NCBI GenBank assembly: GCA_009602725.1
Contig: WELB01000019.1
Coordinates: 383,982-414,624 of the forward strand
DNA from: Spirogloea muscicola
Lineage: Eukaryota > Streptophyta > Zygnematophyceae > Spirogloeales > Spirogloeaceae
Length of the DNA: 30,643 nucleotides
Direction: 5' to 3'
Shown here: one piece after another, positions 1-9,761 of the stretch
Layout: each line of letters opens with the position of its first letter
Numbering within the stretch: position 1 is the first letter of the stretch
The notes under the pieces: generated by a model
The model's input: only the letters and a program-made list of their open reading frames with translations
What the model was told of the DNA's origin: nothing
Databases searched by the model: none
Made by a program: the position numbers and the translations under genes

Positions 1-867
1 CTGCGGGTCCGCTTCCTGGCCGCCCACAACCCCCGATGCCGCCGCCGCCGCCGTCGCCGCTGCCGCTGCCGAGGCCCGGCGCCGAGCCCCGCTCCGAGCG
101 GCAGCCGTGCGGGCTCCTCCTCGCTCGGCAGTCGTCGTGGTGGCCGCGGCGGACCCACTTGGGCCCTGCGGCTGACGGCCGCCTCCTGTCGCGCGCAGAC
201 GCGGTACGTCATGAAGTATCGGCACTGCCAGGGCCAGCTCGTCCTCAAGGTCACCGACGACAACGTGGTGAGGCACGTGGGCTCGGCTGCAGCACCCTGT
301 GGCTGGCAGTGACAGGGCTAGGCCAGCTACAAGCTTGCCTGCGTCATGTCCGTGGCTTGCCGAGTGCCTCTTGCATCGCCTTCTACTAGTCCTTGTAGAC
401 AGAGCTTGTGCCGTAGAGCTCTCTGCAGCTCATGGAAGTCAGTGCGGAATGCGACTGCTCAGGGGATCAGTGTCAGTCTCTCTTTTCGATGTGCGTGCTC
501 GTTGCCTGAAGCTCTGGCACCCCTTGTGTGCCGTGGTTTGGCCTTCGCCTTGCAACATAGCAGTGCTTGAAGTACAAGACCGATCAGGCCCAAGACGCCA
601 GGAAGATGGAGAAGCTGAACAACCTCTTCTTCGCTCTCATGGCGCGAGGCCTTGATGGTGAGCTTCTTCCTTGTAGATGTTGAGTCCTTCAGACTATGAA
701 TCTGAGCACAAATAGATGTAAAGTATGAAACCTCCTGTAGCCAAACCGGCGATTGAAGTGACACGAGCTGATTCTTGACTATCTTGGCAGCTGTTGTTGA
801 GGAGGAAGTGGTTAAGGAGTTGCAACCACAACCCAGTGTGGGCAAGAAAGGCCGAAGGCGACAATGA
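1..867 (+). CDS. SRP9: Signal recognition particle 9 kDa protein (SRP9), 5' end unresolved
   Basis: SRP9 pairs with SRP14 to form the Alu domain of the cytosolic signal recognition particle, which slows elongation while ribosomes are delivered to the ER. Three exons are secure: 199-267, 564-657 and 791-867 (TGA 865-867). They join in frame through GT-AG introns (phase 0, then phase 1). Seen: TRYVMKYRHCQGQL, then KVTDDNV joined to CLKYKTDQAQDARKMEKLNN, then a lysine/arginine-rich tail ending GKKGRRRQ. The KYRH...KVTDD and KTDQAQ blocks are SRP9 signatures. The N-terminal part is uncertain. Bases 1-35 read VRFLAAHNP in frame, resembling the family's LFRADP region, but a CCG-rich stretch (36-198) follows that stays open in the same frame and shows no clear splice donor. 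The initiator probably lies left of the window. The gene converges on the NERD1-like gene. Identity is near certain; the 5' structure is not. Confidence -1.
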
Positions 868-1354
868 TGTGTGTCAAGGAGGCCTTTAGACTGCATCATA
901 TTCGGGCGAATCTGAGCTCTAGTCATGTGAAGCTGGTGCTCACTCAGCTCTACTTTGGTTGGCCGAGTGTGACTAGTGTGGTGGTATTGTGGTCTGATCA
1001 GGGAAGCTGATGAGACCACAAGGGCTCGTTCACACTGTCTCCCCCCAATTATAAATGCCACACATACATGGGCGGGGTCATTATGGCGTAACTTTGAGAC
1101 CTCAGTGTGTTGGCATAGGCCAACCAATACGTCTTCTAGGTGCTTTCTGGTCTGCAGGACAACACTGATTCTCTAGAGCGGAGATGACAAAAGACAGGTG
1201 CTCTTTCACAGCAGGTTGTGTATCTGAGCGCATTTCGGGTTGATACCCAAATCAAGGTGGAACAGAAGAAGGCGACTCCAGTAATTCAACAAGATTTGAG
1301 CTCTTCTCTGAGCAACAAGTATGTATCATAAAAGCAATAAGTACTGTAATCAGT
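868..1354. other. Convergent intergenic region, SRP9 / NERD1-like
   Basis: This 487-bp stretch between two stop codons must hold both 3' UTRs. I see no recognisable coding exon or RNA gene. A long reverse-strand frame crossing 459-1127 overlaps SRP9 exons and resembles nothing known to me. Confidence -1.
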
Positions 1355-4300
1355 CTAGTCAGTGCTCCTGCCTCTTTGGGGCTTACTGCTGCCTTGCCCA
1401 AGGTGCTGAGTAACAAAGATTGCCGCCATTGCCACAATGAGGCACCCCAAGAGTGCGCTCAACAGCAATGCCCCCGGCTGGCGCCGCTGAACGTAGCCAT
1501 AGATACCAGCTGGCGTGACAACGATGAGGTCGTTCAGCCGGTCGTTGTTGAAGTCAGCTATGATGATGGGTTCAGTTGGCCCTACAGGGAGGTAGATGCT
1601 TGCTTCCCGTCTGCCACCTGCATATAGATGATAGTACAGTCAGTAGATACCCAGTAGGCACGACGGCTGCTCAATTGATTCCAAACAAAGGCGCCAATAG
1701 CAGCTGACTAAGCAGTGTAAATTTTGTATTCTTAGTACCTGCCGAAAGGATAAATGCTTCTGCATCTCCAGCCGCCAAAATCACCTCTGGCGGGCCGGCA
1801 GCCCGCAAGGGCATGGCAGCCAGGGTGGGCACCACCTGGATGAAGCAAACACAGTGCTGGTCATCAGTAGTCGAGCACATGGACAAACATGCAGCAGTTA
1901 ATGTATCTTCGTTGCTAATGTCGTGAAAGAGTAGCAGTAGTCATTGCCTACTCTTGCACGCTCTAGTGACCACAGTGCTGGGCGCCCAGGACTTTCACCT
2001 CATGACTTGCCATCCCAGATGGTAACGGGGTGTGGGTACCCCAGCCAGCACCTGTGCGGACCTGCCATCGCATTCGCCCATGATGCGAGCTGTCCTTTGG
2101 ATGCAATGCCCCAGCTGTGTATGCTGTCACCTGTCACAGCCAAGACAACGCCAATCATTACACTGGAGCCACACATTTGGGTCATCATTAAAAGAAGGTG
2201 GTACAGCATTACTTTCAGTAACAAGATCAGAAGCAACTTGACTTGCTCACTACCTCTCCCAGACTTGTGAGGAAGATCACGTCCCCGTGGCTGCCCCTCC
2301 TGTGACGATGACGGTCCTTGCGAGGGAGCAGAATAGGAGTCGCAACCTCAATGGGCCCCTGATTCTCTCCTGCACTCCTGCTAGCACCGTGAATGACCAG
2401 ACATCGTGTGCAGATTTGTCACACAATGCCCATCTCAAGGAGCAAAGCTGCTATAGATCCACCTTGCAGCTTAATGAGGAAACAAGCCCCACAGAAAGGC
2501 CATCAAAAGATGATGACAAACTGCATATCTATGCCTTAATCAGTCATGACAACTTGAGTACGTTGGGCATGCACGTTGAAAATCACAAGCACAAACCTAC
2601 CCAAAGGCTCGCGAAGCAAATTCAGCTTGCAGCGTGTGCTGCTGATGACGACAGATGGAGCCATTGAAGAGCTGTTCCCGCACCGGAACTCCTGACATTG
2701 CGACAGCCCAGCAGGGCCTGGCTTCACCTGACTCAGCAAAGTACAGCTGGTCTGCTCCATTGGCTCCTGAAGCCTGGTGGAAAGGAGTCCAATGGCAGTA
2801 TTAGACTTGAGAACTTATAATCATTGTGTTGGATATGCTGTTCAGCTGCTGCTTTAAGTAATGCAGGGTTGAGTCGACAGGCGCCACAACTGACGCGCAC
2901 TACCAGAAGCTTCAGGCTTAACCTTAGCTTTCACACCTGAATATGATCAAGGACTCCGTCACCGTTCACATCGGCATGTAGACCCCCTGCCGTGAGATGG
3001 AGCTGTCATTGTGCAGAATCACGCCAGCGTCAGCTACCTTGGTTGTCTTGCACTCTTTCAGACGTAAGCTTCGACATAATACCAGGTATACAATAATACA
3101 AAGCATATGAGCGTATGAAGCGAATGAGCATCACAGCACGTACTCGCAATGGGTCGACAAAACCACTTCTTAGACTTTGCAAAGCAGCAATGTCACACAC
3201 TGCAGATGTGCTAGAGGTATCAATACGAAGTCAGCAGAACATCACCTTGCAGATGGTGCGACCAGTGTACAAGTGCACAGCTTCGATGCCCTCCTGCAGG
3301 TGAGCGACGATGGCATTGGGTGCCCACCACGAGTTGTAGTTCTCACCATGGCTGAAGCGGTCGATCCGCTGGTAAACCAGGAATGCACAATGCATTAGAT
3401 CAATGCAAGTGGTCTACAGTCGATATTAGTCAACGATCTCCACAAGACCCACCAGCACGTGCTCCTGGTAATGACTCTCCCGCCTGACCTTGGATGACTT
3501 CATGGCAAGGTCCAAGGCCTTCCCCAAGGCATGGGCCACCTTGTTGTTTGCATCCTTGCCAGGCACCAGCTTCCCGTGTGGGTGCTGCTTTCCTTGGAGC
3601 TTGTGGTGCCTCCGGCGGTGCTTGTGGAAGTGGGCCAGCTCGAATCTGGTGTCCCCTCGCCTCTCCTGTCAAGAGAGAGTGTCAGCAGCAGGTGTCATGT
3701 GGAACATAGATCAAGCCTTTCTATCAAAAGTAAATGATGCAAGACTACATGTTGACCAGGTATCTCATGCGTCAATTACAACCCATGCCTCAGTATGTTA
3801 AGAAGGCAACGGGAGTGACAGCAACTCACCCAACGGTGGGGCAAAGCTCCCAGTACAGATTCTCGGTAATCACGACATGCAACCTGTGCAAGGCAGCAAT
3901 TGTGGCCAAAATTCAGATACCAGCAGCAAGGTTGACCTTGATGACCTGAATCATTCGCCATCTCTGATTCGTGAAACATCAACACTTAATGTAATTGTAC
4001 GTTTGTCAATGCGTATCACTGCCCCTCCATCAGAACAAGTTGGTCACGAGTACTCCTACATCTTCCAGCGTTTTGACAGATTTGTGATTTTCACAGGTCA
4101 CATTGATGCAGTGTATTCGCACTGCATCAATGCAGATCAGTGCCTTCGCCGATCAAAAGCACGAAGCTGAGAAGCTTGTAAAACATTTCTTACCTCCCCA
4201 TAATGGCGATTGTTGAGAGCAGCAGCATCTAGCTTGTAATTGTGTTGTGGCAGCAGCTGTTGACTCAAGGCTGTCACGTCCCTGTGAAAGTCCTGGACGA

Positions 4301-6263
4301 TGAAGCATACTGGCAAAGATAAGCATGAGCTTGCAATACCTTGTATTATCACATGTGCGACCGCTGAAGCAGAAAGCTGCCACGCTGGACATCCCTGTGG
4401 GAGCTGGGCATAGTTGCGCAGACAGACACATGCTCCCACGGCCCTTTGTCTCGAAGCGTACATTGCCAGCAGTATGTGGCACTCTATATTGCAATGAAGC
4501 TCAGGAGATTAGCAAATAAACCTGGCTTTCGTGCTTCCAGCGCAGAAGCCCTGACTTGCCAGCATAAGTGTAGTAGGAAAAGTGACGCTCCTTCCCTCCT
4601 CCACCTCTTTTGCTGACATCTTCTAAATCCTGCAGGTAAAGGAGGGAAGACAGGCTGGTCAAGAGCGAGCACCTTCTACCAGCATCGTCCTGGCACATTA
4701 GAGAATGCTAAGGCCTTAATACCTCGGATTTGGAAGCAGTATGACGATGTTTTTCCAGGTCTGCTTCAATCGCTTCCTCTTCTTCAAATGGGTCCAGTAA
4801 AGCCTGCTCCACAGAGCAGGAGGTGAGGAGGATCCAGATGACAAGAGGTTGCTTTGTCAGGTGCAGTATCGTTGTTTAGAAGCTACACATAAAAAGGCCC
4901 AGACTGCTAATAGGAACTATCGTGGAAGATGATCACACGGACAAAGAAACTGTATATATAGTATGATGTCTAATAGAGGCTCCAAGTCCGACTGTTCACA
5001 GGCTCTACACTGTACCTGAGGCTGCACCTCCATGCTTCCTCCAACGATCACAGCCCCAACATCACCATGGCGCATAGAGTAGTTCGATATCAGAATAGAG
5101 ACTTCCTTGTGGTGAGCCCCATGTGGAAAGTCATCCTGAAGAACATGGGTTGCTGTGAGTCAGTCATTGATTATAGACCAACATAATGAGCTCTGTCAAG
5201 GGAGCATGTTAGGTAAACTCGAATCCTCTGCTCATATTTCACCATTTAAAAAAATCATTACTTCATGCTGTGCTACAACTTCAGAGGTCCTTCCAGGCAT
5301 GCCATCCAGGCTGGTCGGTGCCTAGACAGCACTCATGAGAGACTATACACATGGAGATTCAAATACGGAGGCTTTGCAGCTGAGTGGATAACGTGCTTGT
5401 CCTCACCTGGACACTGTTCTCCCAGAGCAGCTTCAGATTGTGGTCAAAGCACAGTATAGACCAGCCTGCTGTGACGACAACCAGGATCTGCTTCCTCCTG
5501 GTCTTCATGCCGGGAAGGTAGGGCTCCAAGAAGCCGGTGGCCATGGCCACTGGCCGTCTTCCGGCGGCCACCCGAACCTTGTCGGGAAGGAGAGACACTT
5601 CCCCGAGGAGGCGAGCATCTCTGAATGACTCGTCACGGAAGGACGGCTGGGGTTCTATGACCTGCTTGTGGCATACAGAAAATGGTCAGACATACTCAAT
5701 GGGCTCCCGAGTAGCTAATGACAAATCAAGGCAAGCTATATGACTGCAAGCCACCAACGTCCCTGTCACAGCAGAATGCACAGGATGCAAGCCTCTCTCT
5801 GTGGATAATGCTTCTGGACGATTCGGTATAAAGTATGCAGCAAAAGGATTTACAAGCTTCGCAGTGAATGACATTGGTGCTGACCTCTATTGTTGCTGCA
5901 TGAGTGGCAATCAAAACCTCGCTGCGTCCATCGCCGTTGAGATCGGCCACAATGGGCGCCGGTAGGCGCTCGGTTTCATGTGTGATTGGGGTTGCGCCAT
6001 CGTTGGGGTGGTACCAGGCCTCCCGAAAGGAGAAGGTCCCCTCGTGCTGTCATTTCACAATCCTTCTAATCAACTGATTTGACGAAACAAAGCTTCAAAT
6101 GATGGGGGATTCTCCTACTACATCTGCCACTGCATATTGACCTTCTTAGCTGCAAAGAGCGTAATTGTATCTCAAAACAAATCATGTGTCAATCATGCAC
6201 CTGGAGCGAGAAGAAGACGGCGAAGACGGCCAGCAGAAGTATCGCCAAGTCGCGCTTCCTCAT
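1355..6263 (-). CDS. NERD1: NERD1-like FG-GAP/integrin-alpha-like transmembrane protein
   Basis: Complete gene of 16 exons coding 716 residues (Arabidopsis AT3G51050 is about 700). Exons in gene order: 6263-6201, 6046-5885, 5661-5407, 5135-5016, 4803-4723, 4629-4522, 4292-4194, 3883-3830, 3665-3435, 3368-3246, 3002-2937, 2773-2601, 2377-2254, 2130-1999, 1835-1739, 1617-1355. The start MRKRDLAILLLAVFAVFF is a signal-anchor or signal peptide. Ca-binding-like FG-GAP loops DLNGDG (56-61), DVNGDG (443-448) and a degenerate DFNNDR (651-656) sit on beta-propeller-like sequence. Other conserved blocks are LLPDKVRVAAGRR, GWSILCFDHNLK, LPQHNYKLD and SGVPVREQLFN. One membrane helix lies near residues 678-700, followed by a short cytosolic tail. 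Known for the family: Arabidopsis NERD1 interacts genetically with the exocyst and affects root growth and cell expansion. The 3435/3368 intron (66 nt) is the least certain junction; all phases close correctly. Confidence -1.
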
Positions 6264-6704
6264 CGTGCACCCTGGGCTGAGGAGCCCTCAGCCCCTGGGG
6301 GCCGGGCCCCGCTCGAGCGATCCAAGCAGTCCAGCGGACGTCCTCAGCTCCCAGCAAAGGCCGCGACAATGGCTTCTGCCCGCGCCAGCTCCAACCTTGG
6401 ACGAGGCCTCGTTGCAGGACGCGGGAGGCTCCGGCTGCAAAGCCATGGACGCCGACACGTTGGTGGTCTCAGAGGACAGCGCCTGGGGGCCAAGCTGCAG
6501 CTGACCATCCAGGGCAGAACGGTGGCAGTGGCCTCCAAGCCGTCGGACTCGAGAGCTCTGCGACGTCAGTATGGCGTCCGCCGCCATGCCGAGCGCCGCC
6601 GGCCGCGCCGGAGCCGGCATGGACGGCTCCTGACGCCGCCGGGCCACAACGCAGGACCAGCCAGTGGAGCTTCCCACCGAGACAGGCGTCTGTAGACCGC
6701 CGCT

Positions 6705-6742
<38 letters not shown>
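6705..6742. repeat. (CCG)n trinucleotide microsatellite
   Basis: A pure 38-nt CCG/CGG run, with imperfect units just before it. It lies about 440-480 nt upstream of the NERD1-like start codon, in its probable 5' leader or promoter. Length polymorphism and assembly error are both likely here. Confidence -1.
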
Positions 6743-6783
6743 GACGCGCGCCAGTCGTCGTCGCGCTGCCTTACCCTAGGCCA

Positions 6784-6793
6784 AAACCCTAAA
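6784..6793 (-). promoter_or_regulatory. Telo-box-like motif upstream of NERD1-like gene
   Basis: AAACCCTAAA on the plus strand matches the plant telo-box core AAACCCTA. It lies about 520 nt upstream of the NERD1-like ATG. In land plants such boxes are common in promoters of growth and translation genes. A role here is inference from a short motif. Confidence -1.
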
Positions 6794-7273
6794 GTATGCG
6801 CACAATTTACCTGTGCGGTATTCCACTTCTCCACGCTTACTGACTTGCCAGCTGCCGCCGCTGCCCTTCACAGCCCGAAATTTGCCTTTGGGCTGTAAGC
6901 AAGAGCCTTCCGATCCATGAGGCAACGACGGTCTCGGTAGCGAAGGCCGGCGCAGCGGATGGATTGTGATAAGCCTTTGGGGTGGCCATGAGCATGCTCA
7001 TAAGCACCTGGCGGATGCCCGTACCACGTCCCCTTTATGCATTTACGATGTGATTACAATGTCAATGCTGGTCAGGAGCTACTGTGCAAACAGCCAGAAA
7101 ATGTACTTGTGCCTCATGCGAAGCTGATAGATTTTGTGACCTAGTGCTCCACAGCCGCTGAGCTAGCATACGTAGTGTAGACACTGTACAATGTAGAGCT
7201 ACTATGTAGAAGTTGCAATGTATCTTAAATAATATACTATATGTGTGGCGAAGTGTAATGTGGGGCTAGTGGA

Positions 7274-8285
7274 TCAAGACACTGTCGACCCTTCATTTTC
7301 GCTTAGAGAGGGCTGTAGCTGCCGTCCAGCCCATTGCGCTAAGCTGGCAGTTTGTGCTCTGTTGAGGTGTGCCCTTGGACGCACTTGGCAGATTTTGCGC
7401 AGAGCATCATCTGTGGATGCAGCCAGCTTGGCAGCCACGAGTATGGCACAGAGGACTGTCACGCTGCGGCCGTGCCCTGAGGACAGGACACCAGGATGGG
7501 TCAGTTCTGGTGGCGCTTCTGATGTACCACTTACAGAGGAAAGCACAGTCATTGCCCTTGAATATGGAAATGGCATGTGGCTGATCAGAAACACAGTAAG
7601 GGCGTTAGCAATGCCGCGCAGCTACTTGAAGTATCCATCATAGAAGCCCATATTGAACACGACAGAAAAATTGCGCACTGGCAAAACCAGGACTGTCATG
7701 GGGGCCTCCGCTGGTCAAGCTTATGCTCAGCAAGCAGTGGGAGACCTCACCGAAGGCGCAATGGACGAAGACGTCGCGCTTGGCCACGCGGTCCAGCGCC
7801 CACTGCACGCCCTTCTGTATCTGCTCCGGTGACGGCGCGCGCGTGTCCCACACCGGCAGGCACAGGTACTCACGGTCCATCAGGGATGGCGTGCGGCTGA
7901 GCTCGCAGGTGCAGTCGATGACAGCAACGTCGCCGGGCGGGACGTCCTTGGCGGCGGATGGCCAACCGCCGACGTAGAAGCCGTCCGCCACCTTATTGTA
8001 GACGGCCTCGTCCGTCGCCAGCCGCCTGAGGAGGACGTAGAGGCGCAGCGGGATCTGGTATGGCCAGAAGAGGATGTACGACGCCAGCGGGAGGCGGCCC
8101 GAGGGGCCCTTCCAGAAGAGCGCGGTGAAGTTGACGGCCGGCAGCGCCGCCACGGCGGCCTGGGTGGCCACCACGATCGCCTGAATCAGGGCGATCAGCA
8201 GCGGCAGCGGGGCGGTGGCCCTCAGGGCCAGGAAGGCGGCGAAGGCCGCCGCGCCCGCCGTGGCGACGACGGCGGAGATGTCCAT
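7274..8285 (-). CDS. Membrane-anchored dual-specificity / tyrosine-type phosphatase
   Basis: Two exons, 8285-7751 and 7476-7274, joined in phase 1 across a 274-nt GT-AG intron, giving 245 residues. The start is MDISAVVATAGAAAF at 8285. Two hydrophobic stretches (about residues 3-24 and 27-50) suggest membrane anchoring; a hydrophobic YILFWPYQIPLRLYVLL follows. The catalytic domain begins near FYVGGWP. WDTRAPS contains a plausible general-acid Asp, and the P-loop HCAFGHGRS (175-183) is a perfect HCX5R signature with Cys176 and Arg182. The intron splits the P-loop between Phe178 and Gly179. The C-terminal helix-rich part reads CQVRPRAHLNRAQT. The closest plant family I recall is the small dual-specificity phosphatase group around Arabidopsis At4g18593. 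The substrate (phosphoprotein, phosphoinositide or other) cannot be read from sequence. Class confidence is high; exact orthology is moderate. Confidence -1.
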
Positions 8286-8390
8286 CGGGCCAGCTTCGGG
8301 CCGCTGCCGCCGCGTTACTGCCTGCGCCGAGCAGGCCCTGGCAGGCCGCGGCGCGCCATGGCTACCACAGAGCTTTCCGACTGCAGCCTG

Positions 8391-8412
8391 AACCCTAAAC
8401 CCTAACCCCTAA
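8391..8412 (-). promoter_or_regulatory. Telomere-type repeat / double telo-box upstream of the phosphatase
   Basis: Three consecutive near-copies of CCCTAAA (on the minus strand TTTAGGG) lie 105-127 nt upstream of the phosphatase ATG. One unit carries an extra C. This is the Arabidopsis-type telomere unit. In this position it most resembles a plant telo-box promoter element rather than a chromosome end. Confidence -1.
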
Positions 8413-8811
8413 GCCACCAACCCGCGGCCGTCGCCAGCTCCGCCGTCCGTCCGCGCGGACGGCGACCGGGCGCAGCCTCGCATAGGCCCGGCACAGCGAG
8501 CCACAGCCCCAGCACGACACGCCCTCCGCGATTGAGATCAATCAGCCGCGGCGGCGCTTAGCAAGCGGCGCCGATCGCTGCGGGGAATGCGGCGGGAGGC
8601 GCGGCGCCAGTGGCGGCGGAGGTCGCGGCGGGCAGCGCGGCCAGGCGTTGCGAGAAGCTGGGGCTTGCCCGTCGTTCGGCAGCCATTGGGCGAGAAGGCC
8701 GCTTTGCCGTCTCGTCCCGACGACGCCAGTGTTCCATCTCGGTCTGCCGATTTGGCACGTCACTCATTGGGGCCAGCGGGGGTCCCACGGTCGCCGCCCA
8801 CAACCCCGCAG

Positions 8812-8849
8812 TGCTGAAGCTGCAGGCCCTCCTGCCTGCAGCTTCAGCA
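8812..8849. repeat. Perfect inverted repeat, 16-bp arms and 6-nt loop
   Basis: The left arm (8812-8827) TGCTGAAGCTGCAGGC and right arm (8834-8849) are exact reverse complements around CCTCCT. It lies in the gap between the phosphatase and the NifU-like gene. It could be a structured RNA, a terminator-like hairpin or a small mobile-element relic. No target-site duplication is obvious beside it. Confidence -1.
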
Positions 8850-9761
8850 TAATGACAGTGACGCTCTATAGACGTAGGATGACTGCTTCAGTAGACGCCG
8901 ATTGATTGGCCAGCCCAGGAAAAAGAATGAGTCGAAATTGAAGCGGCCAGAAAAGCGCTAAGGCACACAGCGACTCAGGTGGCCACTGGGTGCTCAATAA
9001 TCTGAGCAGCCGCGGGTCAGGAAAACTAGCAGGTCCCTGAGTATAGCCAGAGGCTGCAGCCAAAGCGCGACCAGCACGCAGCTGCAACGCGTGTGCCATT
9101 GACGGGGCAATGGCTGCGAAAGGCTGTAGAGCTGGCTGGCAGGACTAGCATAAAGGAGAGATTGCAGGAATATCTGGGCAGGATGTCGCCAGCAAAGGAG
9201 GGCCAAAATTGTTGAGGCCAGTTGAAGCATGTCCTAAGTGCGTAAAGGTTGACAAGGGTCCTCAAGGTAGGCAGTTGCAGCAAATACTTAGGAATAGACA
9301 GAGTTGGCAGACGAGAGCACAATGCTCTCAGTTCTGCCAGGCAAGCTGGCCTACTCCAGAAGGGTTGTGGCTTGAGGAGGAGTCGAGAGACTTGTTACCC
9401 AGTAGAGAGACTTGTGACAAGCTATGAGCAATAGCAAGCATGACCGAGGGGGCCTGTGACTCCAGATCCACGGTGGCTTGACGGCAGTTCCACCGGGAGA
9501 AGTGACAAGGTTGAGTTGACAAGAGCAAGCAAAGTGTGCTCCAGGAGCAGCCACCAACAGGCTGGTAAGCAAACGCACAATGTCTTGCTGCTGGAAGACA
9601 CTTTGGAGCGGATGGCTGGCAATTTAGCTGCAAGTCAATGCTCCAAGCGAGCTCCTTCAGGTGTCATGCAAGGTGCTCTCATCCACCCAGCATGATGAGC
9701 AGGTGTCATCACCTTATAATCTTCAGCCGCTTGGACAAGAAGAGAAAGTTGATTCGGCACT

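Larger units (their letters stand above)
6264..7273. other. Intergenic: NERD1-like 5' leader/promoter and phosphatase 3' flank
   Basis: The 1.0-kb gap lies between two reverse-strand genes. The part next to NERD1 (about 6264-6800) is very G+C-rich and carries a pure CCG tract and a telo-box. The part toward 7273 has ordinary composition and presumably holds the phosphatase 3' UTR. Open frames in the G+C-rich part are long in several frames at once and show no family resemblance, so I call none. Confidence -1.
8286..9761. other. Long intergenic region, phosphatase promoter to NifU-like 3' flank
   Basis: This 1.48-kb stretch has no gene I can support. The first 500 bp are G+C-rich and contain the telomere-like motif at 8391-8412. 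A strong hairpin lies at 8812-8849. The rest (8900-9761) has mixed composition, with a short direct repeat GAGAGACTTGT near 9385 and 9405. It probably includes the NifU-like gene's 3' UTR. Open frames up to about 100 codons exist but overlap on both strands and match no family I know. Confidence -1.

Noticed and set aside
459-1127. 222-codon reverse-strand open frame
   Set aside because: It runs antisense across two secure SRP9 exons, has no recognisable motif and lies in a G+C-moderate region where chance frames of this size occur.
6165-6834. Forward 176-codon and reverse 121-codon frames
   Set aside because: Both overlap NERD1 exon 1 and its CCG-rich leader; composition alone explains them.
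9385-9415. Direct repeat GAGAGACTTGT
   Set aside because: Only two short copies, no larger structure around them.
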